Part shown: one piece after another, positions 8,001 to 15,307 of the stretch | Position numbering within the stretch: the first letter of the stretch is position 1 | Layout of the letters: each line of letters starts with the position of its first letter | Program-made: the position numbers and the translations under genes | The notes under the pieces: model-generated | The model's input: only the letters and a program-made list of their open reading frames with translations | Database searches by the model: none | Told to the model about the DNA's origin: nothing | NCBI GenBank assembly: GCA_964501335.1 | Contig: CAZCTC010000034.1 | Coordinates: 1-64,000, forward strand | Source: CAZCTC01 sp964501335 | GTDB lineage: Bacteria > Chloroflexota > Anaerolineae > B4-G1 > SLSP01 | Direction of reading: 5' to 3' | DNA length: 64,000 nt

Positions 8001-10341
8001 TTTAAAGGCCGATTTTCTGCGGGCGCAGACGTATGTGCTTTACACGACCCTTTACCATTGGAAAAAGCCTTTGCGGGATACCTTGCCGTTGTTGATGGAA
8101 GGCTATCAAAGCGGTCTGGAAAGCGGCGATTTGGAGTATCTCTCTTATGCCATTTCGTTGTATCTATCGACCTCCTTTTTAGTGGGGGAAAATTTGGAAG
8201 AGTTGGCTGAGGCTTATGAAGTTTACAATCCAGTTATTTCTCAGCTTAAGCAGCAGACAATTCTGGAGACCAACCATCTCTATCAGCAGTCTGTTTTAAA
8301 TCTATTGGTTCCTAATGTTACCCCTTCCCGGTTGACCGGTCCTATTTATGAGATTGGCCCCCGGCTGGAAGACTATGCGCGGGTCAATAATTCCAATGCA
8401 CTTTTTTCTATCCATCTGGATCGGTTGATCCTGGGGTATTGGTTCAACGATCTGGAGCAGGCGTTGGATGCTCATAAATGGGGGATGCATTATTCCGGAG
8501 CCGCGTTTGGAACCATGTCGATCCCTTTGATTCATTTCTATGGCGCGTTGTCCTTGCTGGCCTATTATCCTAAAGCGCCGGCGGAAGAATGGGGGGGCAT
8601 TCTGAAGACGGTGCGGGCTTATCATAAAAAGTTGGTGCGTTGGGCCAAAGGGGCTCCTATGAATTATCAACACAAGGCCGATCTGGTAGAAGCCGAGTTG
8701 TGCCGGGTGTTGAAAAAGGAGGCCGCGGCGCGGGTTTTGTACGATCGAGCCATTGCCGGCGCCCGGCGGCAGGAGTTTATTAATGAAGAAGCGCTGGCTG
8801 GTGAGCTGGCGGGGCGGTTTTATTTGAGTCTGGACCAGGCGGCCCTGGGATATTTTTATCTTCGCAATGCCCGTTATGCTTATCAGCGATGGGGCGCCCG
8901 GTCCAAGGTTCAACTGTTGGAGGATCAATATCCGGAGTTGATGGCCCGGTCGGAATCCGTGCTTTCTCAAAAAGAAGGGGCCTATGCCACCACGCCGGGA
9001 GGTAAGTTCTCCGATAAGTTGCTGGATATGTCGACGATGATGAAGTTCGCGCAGGCGATTTCCGGTGAGATTGTATTGGAGCAATTGCAAAACCGACTGA
9101 TGCAGATTGCGATGGAGAATGCCGGCGCGCAAATGGCTTTTTTGCTTCAGCCTCAGGATAATGAATGGTGGATCGTGGCCCAGGCTTTGGGAACTGAGGC
9201 CGATGAGGAGAATGGGGGCGTCCATCTGGAGCATGAACCGCTTTCAGAGCAACGGTTGCCGTTGTCGGTGATCAATTATGTCCGGCGTACGCAGAGTCTG
9301 GTGGTGCTCCATCATGCCGTTAAAGAGGGGGCTTTCCGGCGAGATCCTTATATTGTGGCGCGCCAGTTGCAATCGCTGGTCTGCCTGCCGCTGCTCAATC
9401 AGGGGCGGACGGTGGGGATTTTGTATATGGAGAACAATTTGATGCCGGGTGCTTTTCCGCCTGAACGGCTGGAAGTTTTTCAACTGCTGGCTGCGCAGAG
9501 TGCCATTGCGCTGGAGAATGCTCAGTTATATGGCCGGATGGAGGATCTGGTGGCCGAGCGGACGATGGCCCTTTTGCAGGCCAATTCGGCGTTGCAGCAA
9601 TATACGCATGAGCTGGAATCGAGCAATGCCGAACTGGATGCTTTTGCTCACACCGTGGCCCACGACCTGAAGAATCCGCTGACCTCTTTGTTGGGGTATA
9701 GCTATGTTTTGGAGACCCGGCTGGATGCTTCGATGGTGCCGGGGATTTTGCTCAATGCGGTTCAGGCGATCAAGCGCAGCGGGATTAAAATGACCAGTAT
9801 TATCAATGAGTTGTTGTTGCTGGCCAGTGTGCGGAAGATGGGCGATGTGGCCTTAGAACCGTTGGCGATGGGGCCGATTGTGAATGAGGCGTTGGGGCGT
9901 TTGCAGGAGATTATTGCCGAATCCCATGCGGAAGTGGTTTTGCCGGAGTCCTGGCCGGTGGGGTTGGGATATGGTCCCTGGGTCGAAGAGGTGTGGGCCA
10001 ATTACATCAGCAATGCGATCAAATATGGCGGGCGGCCGGATGAGGGAATTCCGCCGCGGTTGGAAGTGGGGGGGGATTTTCCGACGGATCGGCCGGGTTA
10101 TGTGAGATTTTGGGTGCAGGATAACGGGATGGGGTTGACGTTGGAGAATCAGAAGAAGTTATTTGCTCAGTTTTCGCGTCTGGAGCAGGCGCGGGCCGAA
10201 GGGCATGGGCTGGGACTTTCCATTGTGCAACGGATTGTGGCGCGGTTGGGCGGAACCGTGGGAGTGGAGAGTGAGGTTGGCGCGGGCAGTCGGTTCTATT
10301 TTATGTTAAAGAAAATCGAGGGTACAGCGAATGACGCATGA
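5011..10341 (+). CDS. Ser/Thr kinase - AAA ATPase - TPR-like - GAF - histidine kinase hybrid
   Basis: A 1776-residue soluble sensor of the architecture known from cyanobacterial HstK-type proteins. Residues 1-280 form a Ser/Thr kinase: Lys37 in VVLKIL, catalytic loop HKDLNPSN (Asp139, Asn144), DFG 158-160, and SPEQTGRMN in place of APE. Residues about 310-620 are a STAND/AAA ATPase (Walker A GAAGVGKS 339-346, Walker B VLFLDDLQWAD). Helical TPR-like sequence fills about 750-1290. A GAF domain (about 1346-1506) precedes a short coiled coil and a histidine kinase (H-box AHTVAHDLKNP with phospho-His near 1551, N-box NYISNAIKYGG, DNGMGL, GHGLGLSIV). No transmembrane segment is seen. It overlaps a downstream marR gene by 11 bases, pointing to co-translation. 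No receiver-domain partner is adjacent. The histidine kinase core closely resembles that of the kinase at 22427-25042. The ligand is unknown. Confidence 0.92.
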   Translation: MDMIVAGCRVSDKLYESAHSLVYRAVRIEDQCPVVLKILQGEYPSPEDLAGYRQEYALLRTMEGNGTIQVYALQPYQQSLVIVTEDFGGEALRRWLPGSPDPGNLFPATGGTVAGFLEIALKITECLNHIHHQHIIHKDLNPSNILLNLETGVVKIIDFGISSWLPLDASTLNSSSAMQGTLIYISPEQTGRMNRTVDYRSDFYSLGVTFYELLVGKPPFEMTDPLGLIHAHIAQLPMPPHLRQPLVPEALSQIVMKLLSKDAEMRYQSAWGLRADLLECQRQLAETGQMEPFSLGRADVVDTLRLPQKLYGRDTEIAMLQAAFSRIGEEGKELFLISGAAGVGKSVLVDEVHRPISERQGTFIAGKFDLLQRRTPYYALRQAFEAFCDELLASSSEELEEWKARIMRAVGTNGRLLTDIIPNLELVIGPQPGVAELGGQENANRFIMVFQQFIQAVSLPEHPLVLFLDDLQWADSASLRLLEAILGAFYTRYLLIIGVYRSEDVDPAHPLTALMEHVLDAGVTVTTVELGDLSREEVDLLLGDALRCPVEAVRSLGHLIYAKTDGNPFFLIEFLKTLVAEGWLRFNYDPALSEAAENGCHWWWDAQQIQAQTITDNVVTLLQGKIGQLPDPTRKVLRLAACIGSYFDLETLSMINRPAGPETLGALWPAIEVGLIVPLNDRYRLARVNTAVEFSEVKFRFQHDRVQQAVVALMSEADLQEIHLRLGRLLLMRKQAEGIGDEDIFILVSHLNYGLDLITGERELLELADLNRRAGRRAYSGTAFEGALGYLQTAARCLQVTSWQENYALLLDLYTAIAEAAYADGDFVRADGAIAEVLTHAANLLDKIRVYEIQLRLLRVRNELQRAVTRGLEILRELGEPFPTRFYSWHTVLAFGQVGLMLGRRKPEALVALPVMEDPYKQAAMRMIAVLSSVAYLTASDLLPLLILRQVTLSLRYGNHPFSIIGYVSFGLILTVGFGQVDLGHRFAEVALRLLDSLKADFLRAQTYVLYTTLYHWKKPLRDTLPLLMEGYQSGLESGDLEYLSYAISLYLSTSFLVGENLEELAEAYEVYNPVISQLKQQTILETNHLYQQSVLNLLVPNVTPSRLTGPIYEIGPRLEDYARVNNSNALFSIHLDRLILGYWFNDLEQALDAHKWGMHYSGAAFGTMSIPLIHFYGALSLLAYYPKAPAEEWGGILKTVRAYHKKLVRWAKGAPMNYQHKADLVEAELCRVLKKEAAARVLYDRAIAGARRQEFINEEALAGELAGRFYLSLDQAALGYFYLRNARYAYQRWGARSKVQLLEDQYPELMARSESVLSQKEGAYATTPGGKFSDKLLDMSTMMKFAQAISGEIVLEQLQNRLMQIAMENAGAQMAFLLQPQDNEWWIVAQALGTEADEENGGVHLEHEPLSEQRLPLSVINYVRRTQSLVVLHHAVKEGAFRRDPYIVARQLQSLVCLPLLNQGRTVGILYMENNLMPGAFPPERLEVFQLLAAQSAIALENAQLYGRMEDLVAERTMALLQANSALQQYTHELESSNAELDAFAHTVAHDLKNPLTSLLGYSYVLETRLDASMVPGILLNAVQAIKRSGIKMTSIINELLLLASVRKMGDVALEPLAMGPIVNEALGRLQEIIAESHAEVVLPESWPVGLGYGPWVEEVWANYISNAIKYGGRPDEGIPPRLEVGGDFPTDRPGYVRFWVQDNGMGLTLENQKKLFAQFSRLEQARAEGHGLGLSIVQRIVARLGGTVGVESEVGAGSRFYFMLKKIEGTANDA

Positions 10342-10801
10342 ATTGGTGCATCTCTATAATCGGCTCCAGCAAATCCACGTTTTACTGGATGATGGAGACC
10401 GACGGAGCCTGAATTCGGTAAATCTTTCCTCTCCCCAGTATCACCTGTTGTTGCATTTGTACAACAAAGGCGGCGACCACGGTTTGACGGTCAGTGAACT
10501 GGCTGATTTATTGATCTGTACCCGGAGCAATGCCACGCGGCTGGTGCAGCGGCTGGAGCAACAATCTCTGGTTTTGCTTTCTCGCGATCCGGCCGACCGC
10601 CGGTTGGTGCTGGTCTCTTTGACACCGGCCGGGTTGGAATTGTTGTTGGCGGCACGAACCGCCCATCAGGGCGCCATTGCCCGGCGATTTGCCGGGTTGA
10701 ATGAGTCGGAGCTGGAGATTTTGAGCGGATTGGCGGATAAACTGGCCGAGATTTTGGAAAACGATTTGCGACTTCAACCGGCGGGGATGCTTTCAGAATA
10801 G
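10331..10801 (+). CDS. MarR-family transcriptional regulator
   Basis: A 156-residue winged-helix protein. The central region (LTVSELADLLICTRSNATRLVQRLEQQSLV) is the recognition helix area of MarR proteins; DPADRRLVLVSLTPAG is the typical beta-wing with its DxRxxxxxLT signature. Flanking helices would form the dimer. The ATG lies inside the last codons of the giant kinase gene (11-base overlap, different frame), so translation is probably coupled and the two products made together. MarR proteins usually bind small phenolic or oxidant ligands; none can be inferred here. A possible link is that kinase signalling and this repressor act on the same genes, but no operator palindrome was found nearby. 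Confidence 0.88.
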   Translation: MTHELVHLYNRLQQIHVLLDDGDRRSLNSVNLSSPQYHLLLHLYNKGGDHGLTVSELADLLICTRSNATRLVQRLEQQSLVLLSRDPADRRLVLVSLTPAGLELLLAARTAHQGAIARRFAGLNESELEILSGLADKLAEILENDLRLQPAGMLSE

Positions 10802-10850
10802 TTAATTTAAGTTGCTCATCCAGTTTTCAAGCCGGTCAGCTGTAAGCAGA

Positions 10851-10888
10851 CAGCGGCTTTCCAGGCTCCGACGGCCGGGAAGCCGCTG
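10851..10888. terminator. Shared hairpin between convergent genes
   Basis: CAGCGGCTTTCC (10851-10862) pairs with GGGAAGCCGCTG (10877-10888) across a 14-base loop, with one mismatch. It sits between the plus-strand marR stop and the minus-strand cyclase stop and could terminate both. There is no strong T-run, so the call is moderate. Confidence 0.45.
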
Positions 10889-10905
10889 TTGATTGTCTTT
10901 GTCGG

Positions 10906-12483
10906 TCAATCTGCTGTCGGCTTTTTTAATCCGTAGATCTTTACGGGAGCCTGTTTGCCGCGGACTGCGACTTCGCCTAAGGGCTGTAATTCGATCTGAT
11001 CGGCTACGCTTTCTGCTGTGGTGCTGTTTATCAGGATCGTCACGCCGATTTCTTTGGTCATGTTTTGCAACCGACTGGCCAGATTGACCGTGTCGCCGAT
11101 GACTGTGTATTCCAGGCGTTCCTCGCTGCCGATGTTTCCGGCTACTACTGCGCCGCTGGCAATTCCTATTCCGCACCGCAATTCCGGTTCTCCCCGTTCT
11201 CGTTGATCTGCGTTGAAGCATTCCAGGGCGATGAGCATTTCCTGCGCAGCCTGGATTGCGCTGCGGGCATGATCCGGGTTGGGGTTCAGCGGGGTGCCGA
11301 AGATGGCCAGCAGACTGTCGCCTCCGAATTTGTTGACTACCCCCCCGGAGGCGGTGACTGTGGCTGAAACGGCCTGGAAATAACGGTTCAGCAAGGCGAT
11401 TAAAGCCGCCGGCGGCATCTGTTCGGTAAGTGAGGTGAAGCCGCGGATATCGGAAAAGAGCACCGTCGCCTCGGCCAGAGCCCCGCCGCGTTCTGCGCCG
11501 TACTCAATGGCGTGAGCGGCGACTTCCGGCGTCACATAGAGATTGAAGAGCCGGCGAATGACTTCCTCTTGACGTAAGCCCGATACCATGGCATTGAAAC
11601 CGGCGGTGAGTTTTCCTAATTCGTCGTTGGAGGTGACAGGTAAGGAGGTTTCCAGCAGGCCTCTTTTTACCGCGCCCTGAGCCCGTAACAGGGATTCGAT
11701 ATTATCGGCCATCGAGTTTCCCAGGGTAAAGGCCAGAATTCCTGCAGTTAGAGCTCCGATGCCCAGAAGATAAAGTTCCTGGTAGAGAAAATAGGGTAGA
11801 AAGGTTTCTGGTTGGGCCATCTCGACCATTTGAACCGCGTTGAAATAGTTGATAGTGGCCATGATGATCAGCAGGATAAATCCTATCCCGTAGGGAACCC
11901 AGAGGCGACGCCGGATGGTCAATTGGAAGGTCTTGAAATCGATGGGAAGCGAGGTGGGAAAGAAGATGGGAATCTCTTGCTGCCAGACCCGTTCGATGGA
12001 AAAGTAGATAATCAGGCCGGTGAAGGGGCCGGCAATCCCCCCCATGGCGATGAACAGGCTCAGGGCCTGTTTGATCTGGTCGGGGGCGTTTGCTGAATGG
12101 AAAGGAAAGAGATTTATGATGACGTTCAGGATCCCGGCAATGATCCACATCAACAAAGAGATGCCGGTGTGGATGAGCGGTTGTTGAAGTGCCAGGCGTT
12201 GGATTTGAGGGGTAAGTGTATCGGCCCGGTCTGGATGCAGGTACCATTGATCGAAGGGTTTTTGAATCCACGTTCCCACTACATTTCCTAAGGTCAGCAG
12301 TCCAATAATGATGACGTTGGTCGTAAAGATTAGCAAGGGATCATTGGGCGAGCTGATATTGGGGGTCCCCATTATTCGTAACCGGAAGAATCCAATCGCT
12401 AAGACGGCTCCGCAGGCATTAGCGCCGATGACAATGGTGGTCAATTGTCCGATGACTTTTTTGCGACGAGCTAATTCGTCCAT
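10906..12483 (-). CDS. Membrane-bound class III adenylate/guanylate cyclase with HAMP domain
   Basis: A 525-residue protein. About six hydrophobic helices (near 18-38, 52-72, 104-126, 140-165, 195-215, 236-256) precede a HAMP linker (about 255-305) and a class III cyclase domain (about 335-520). The metal aspartates are Asp345 (LFSDIRGFT) and Asp389 (KFGGDS). The base-selecting positions Lys385 and Asp464 (VIGDTVN) favour ATP, and the transition-state pair Asn467/Arg471 is present, so all catalytic residues expected of a homodimeric cyclase are there. The product is probably cAMP. The N-terminal helices may form a membrane sensor; no known ligand-binding domain is recognised. A GCAGGAG ribosome site lies 9 bases before the ATG. 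The gene converges on the marR operon and diverges from the amylase gene, with a 341-base intergenic region. Confidence 0.9.
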   Translation of the reverse strand: MDELARRKKVIGQLTTIVIGANACGAVLAIGFFRLRIMGTPNISSPNDPLLIFTTNVIIIGLLTLGNVVGTWIQKPFDQWYLHPDRADTLTPQIQRLALQQPLIHTGISLLMWIIAGILNVIINLFPFHSANAPDQIKQALSLFIAMGGIAGPFTGLIIYFSIERVWQQEIPIFFPTSLPIDFKTFQLTIRRRLWVPYGIGFILLIIMATINYFNAVQMVEMAQPETFLPYFLYQELYLLGIGALTAGILAFTLGNSMADNIESLLRAQGAVKRGLLETSLPVTSNDELGKLTAGFNAMVSGLRQEEVIRRLFNLYVTPEVAAHAIEYGAERGGALAEATVLFSDIRGFTSLTEQMPPAALIALLNRYFQAVSATVTASGGVVNKFGGDSLLAIFGTPLNPNPDHARSAIQAAQEMLIALECFNADQRERGEPELRCGIGIASGAVVAGNIGSEERLEYTVIGDTVNLASRLQNMTKEIGVTILINSTTAESVADQIELQPLGEVAVRGKQAPVKIYGLKKPTAD

Positions 12484-12587
12484 GATATCTTCTCCTGCGT
12501 TGCTGGCGGTTGTGTTTTAATGATTTTATCTTAGCTTGAATTAAAGAAAAGGACTATAGTAACTTGGGGTGAACTTGAAATTCCCTA

Positions 12588-12616
12588 TTGACAGGTTAGA
12601 AATGCTGTGCTACTAT
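12588..12616 (+). promoter_or_regulatory. Near-consensus sigma-70-type promoter of the amylase gene
   Basis: TTGACA (12588-12593), a 17-base spacer and TACTAT (12611-12616). This implies a 5' leader of about 200 bases before the amylase ATG, leaving room for control by the palindrome at 12686-12701. Confidence 0.75.
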
Positions 12617-12680
12617 GTTGTTGACTGATTAACAATCGATCTATCAACCAATTACCAGTCAAAAGTTTCCCCATTAACTA

Positions 12681-12708
12681 AAAAATTACTCGTCCGAGTA
12701 ACTTTTTT
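12681..12708 (+). promoter_or_regulatory. Palindrome in the amylase leader: operator or attenuator
   Basis: TTACTCG-TC-CGAGTAA is a perfect 7-bp inverted repeat flanked by A5 before and C-T6 after. As DNA it could be an operator for a dimeric regulator just downstream of the promoter. As RNA it forms a small hairpin followed by six U, which could end transcription early. Confidence 0.4.
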
Positions 12709-12824
12709 ACTGATTAGAATAGCTCCGTTTGAGTTGGCGCGTTAAGGCCGCGTCATGTATGTGACTGGCCTTGGGTAGTGCGCGGTGTTGTACTGAAACC
12801 ATTTAGTGCAAAAGGAGTTGTGAG

Positions 12825-14936
12825 ATGAAGATTCGTTCCTCGTTACGTGTATGGCGTATTTTGTTGGTATTGGCGGTCCTGTTGGCGGGATTCGCCGGTT
12901 TGCAACAAAGTGCCCAACCGGTAAGCGCCCAAGCTACTCCTCCTCGCACGGTCTTCGTTCATCTGTTTGAATGGAAATGGGTCGATATTGCGCAGGAATG
13001 TGAGAATTACCTGGGACCCAAGGGCTTTGCCGCCGTGCAGGTTTCTCCGCCCAATGAGCATGCGAAGGTGAGCAACAACCCCTGGTGGGAACGTTATCAG
13101 CCCGTCAGTTATCAGCTGCAAAGCCGCAGCGGCACGCGCCAGGAATTCATCAATATGGTGCAGCGCTGCAAGGCCGTCGGTGTCGATGTCTATGTGGATG
13201 CCGTCATCAATCATATGACGGGTGTGGGCAGTGGTACCAGTATTGCCGGGACTTCCTACACTTCCTATGCTTACCCCAATCTCTACGGTTATCAGGACTT
13301 CCATCACTGCAATCGCAATGGCAATGACGATATTTCGAATTACCAGGATCGCTGGGAAGTGCAGAATTGCGAACTGGTCAATCTGGCCGATTTGAACACT
13401 GGCTCCGATTATGTCCGCGGCAAACTGGCCGCTTATTTGCAGGATCTGGTCAACATTGGTGTCGCCGGCTTCCGTCTGGATGCCTCCAAGCACATGGACA
13501 CCAACGACATCAAGGCGATCCTCAGCCGTGTTACCGGTAATTTCTACGTTTTCCAGGAAGTTATCGATCAGGGTGGGGAACCGATCGTCGCTTCGGAATA
13601 TTTCCAGAACGGCGATGTGACTGAGTTCAAGTACAGCCTGAGCATTGGCAGCACGTTCTACAGCGGCCAGCTTGCTAATTTGAGCCAGTTCGGCACGGCC
13701 TGGGGCTTTATGTCCAGCGATTCCGCCGTGGTGTTCACTGATAACCACGACAATCAACGTGGGCATGGCGGCGGTGGGCATGTCTTGACTTACAAAGACG
13801 GCCGGCTGTACGATCTGGCTAATGTCTTTATGCTGGCCTGGCCTTACGGTTATCCTTCGATTATGTCCAGCTATGATTTCACCGACGGCAATCAGGGCCC
13901 GCCGGCCGATTCCAACGGAAATACGTTGCGGGTTTACAATACTGACGGCTCGATGAATTGTTTCGGGACGATGTGGAAATGCGAGCACCGCTGGACTTCG
14001 ATCGGCAATATGGTCGAGTTCCGTAATGTGACCAGCGAGCATTTCGCGGTCAGCAACTGGTGGACCAACGGCAACAACCAGATTGCCTTCAGCCGCGGCG
14101 ACAATGGCTTCGTGGCGATCAATAAGGAATCTTCCAATCTGACCCGGGTCTTCCAGACCGGTCTGCCTGCGGGCACTTACTGCAATGTCTTCGACGGCAC
14201 TTTGAACACAGCCGGCAACGGTTGCACGGGCACTTCCTTTACGGTGAATGCCGACGGTACGGCCAATATTACGGTGGCTTCGATGACGGCGGTGGCTCTG
14301 CACACCGGCAAGAAGACGAGCGGCGGCGGCGGCGGTTTCAGCAAGGTCTACAATCAGGTCTACTTCCGCGGCACGCCCAATTCCTGGGGCACCACGGCGA
14401 TGGCGTTGGTCGGCAACAATACCTGGCAAACTGTGGCGACCTTCGGCGGCGCTTCGACCGATCGGTTTAAGTTCGACATCTACGGCGATTGGACTCTGAA
14501 TTTCGGGGATACCAATAACGACAAGATTGCCGATCAGAGCGGCAGCGACATCTATGTGACCACTTCCGGTACCTACACGATTACGTTCAACGATTCGACC
14601 AAGGCTTACACGGTCGTGTCGAGCGGCGGTGGCGGCGGCGGCGGGACGGTCCCGGTGAGCTTCTATGTGACCAATGCTACGACTCAGATGGGCGAGAATA
14701 TCTACGTGGTCGGCAACATTGCGGCTCTGGGCAGCTGGAATCCCTGCTCGGCCGTCAAGCTTTCGCCGACGAACTACCCGACCTGGAACGGGACGATCAA
14801 TCTGCCGGCTTCGACGGCGGTGGAGTACAAGTACATCCGTTATTCCAGTTGCAGTTCGGTTACCTGGCAGAGCGGGGCGAACAAGACCTTTACGACCCCT
14901 GCCAGCGGTCCGGTGACCCGGAACGACGCCTGGTAA
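12825..14936 (+). CDS. Secreted alpha-amylase (GH13) with two C-terminal starch-binding modules
   Basis: A 703-residue exported enzyme cutting internal alpha-1,4 bonds of starch or glycogen. A signal peptide ends near residue 35 (VSAQ). The GH13 barrel has region I DAVINH, region II GFRLDASKH (nucleophile Asp219), region III acid Glu245 and region IV FTDNHD (Asp309). The fold class is that of animal-type amylases: NHDNQRGHGGGG matches their glycine-rich loop. Of the three chloride ligands, Arg217 and Asn307 are kept but the third position appears to be Ser345 (YGYPSIMSS), so chloride activation may be lost. A five-glycine linker (500-504) leads to a beta-sandwich module (about 507-600) of uncertain family, then a seven-glycine linker (601-607) and a CBM20-like domain (608-703). 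AAAGGAG lies about 8 bases before the ATG. The gene is monocistronic: own promoter and strong terminator. Confidence 0.94.
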   Translation: MKIRSSLRVWRILLVLAVLLAGFAGLQQSAQPVSAQATPPRTVFVHLFEWKWVDIAQECENYLGPKGFAAVQVSPPNEHAKVSNNPWWERYQPVSYQLQSRSGTRQEFINMVQRCKAVGVDVYVDAVINHMTGVGSGTSIAGTSYTSYAYPNLYGYQDFHHCNRNGNDDISNYQDRWEVQNCELVNLADLNTGSDYVRGKLAAYLQDLVNIGVAGFRLDASKHMDTNDIKAILSRVTGNFYVFQEVIDQGGEPIVASEYFQNGDVTEFKYSLSIGSTFYSGQLANLSQFGTAWGFMSSDSAVVFTDNHDNQRGHGGGGHVLTYKDGRLYDLANVFMLAWPYGYPSIMSSYDFTDGNQGPPADSNGNTLRVYNTDGSMNCFGTMWKCEHRWTSIGNMVEFRNVTSEHFAVSNWWTNGNNQIAFSRGDNGFVAINKESSNLTRVFQTGLPAGTYCNVFDGTLNTAGNGCTGTSFTVNADGTANITVASMTAVALHTGKKTSGGGGGFSKVYNQVYFRGTPNSWGTTAMALVGNNTWQTVATFGGASTDRFKFDIYGDWTLNFGDTNNDKIADQSGSDIYVTTSGTYTITFNDSTKAYTVVSSGGGGGGGTVPVSFYVTNATTQMGENIYVVGNIAALGSWNPCSAVKLSPTNYPTWNGTINLPASTAVEYKYIRYSSCSSVTWQSGANKTFTTPASGPVTRNDAW

Positions 14937-14961
14937 ATTTGTAAGAGTCCCCAACTCTTGA

Positions 14962-15005
14962 TTACCGCGGAGGTGACGCCCCTCACCTCCGCGGTAACTT
15001 TTTTT
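14962..15005 (+). terminator. Strong intrinsic terminator of the amylase gene
   Basis: A perfect 15-bp stem (arm TTACCGCGGAGGTGA, 14962-14976) with a six-base loop is followed by C and seven T (14999-15005), 25 bases after the amylase stop codon. Confidence 0.9.
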
Positions 15006-15045
15006 ATAGGATTGCGCGGACAGCTTGCTGTCCGCGCAATCCTAT
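15006..15045. repeat. Perfect 19-bp inverted repeat
   Basis: ATAGGATTGCGCGGACAGC, TT, then its exact complement; it starts right after the amylase terminator. A similar design (19-bp arms, TT centre) occurs at 25449-25488 with a different arm sequence. It may be a back-up terminator or a mobile palindrome. Confidence 0.7.
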
Positions 15046-15079
15046 TGTTTTATGTTGTTGCTTTGTGGTTAGCATTTCA

Positions 15080-15165
15080 GCACCCCGCATCAGGCATTTT
15101 TTCTGTAAGTAGCGACGCGCTGGATGGGGGAAGAGATGTTTTGTTTGTGTTTTCGCGCGCTTTTT
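15080..15165 (+). repeat. Degenerate copy of dispersed palindromic element (copy 3)
   Basis: Recognisable parts in order are CACCCCGCATCAGGCATTTT, GTAAGTAGCGACGCGCTGG, AAGAGATGTTTTGTTTGTG and the left hairpin arm TTTTCGCGCGC. The right arm and right flank are lost. The remaining intergenic sequence to 15307 shows no gene; one short open frame here consists of repeat DNA. Confidence 0.55.
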
Positions 15166-15307
15166 TATATTCAGCAAAGGGTTTTTTGTAGGGGCGGCCC
15201 GATGTGGCCGCCCTTGATCCCGGGAGTTTTTTTCAGTGTTTCCCTAAGGGGTCGTAAAAGAATAACTTACCGATTTTTATAGCGTTTTCCCCTGAAAACT
15301 CGGGAAC

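Noticed and set aside
12843..14954. Minus-strand open frame of 703 codons opposite the amylase
   Set aside because: The amylase frame has signal peptide, all GH13 motifs, promoter and terminator; the antisense frame has none of these and low-complexity composition.
14958..15191. A 77-codon open frame after the amylase
   Set aside because: It crosses the terminator, a perfect 19-bp palindrome and a decayed repeat; not protein-like.
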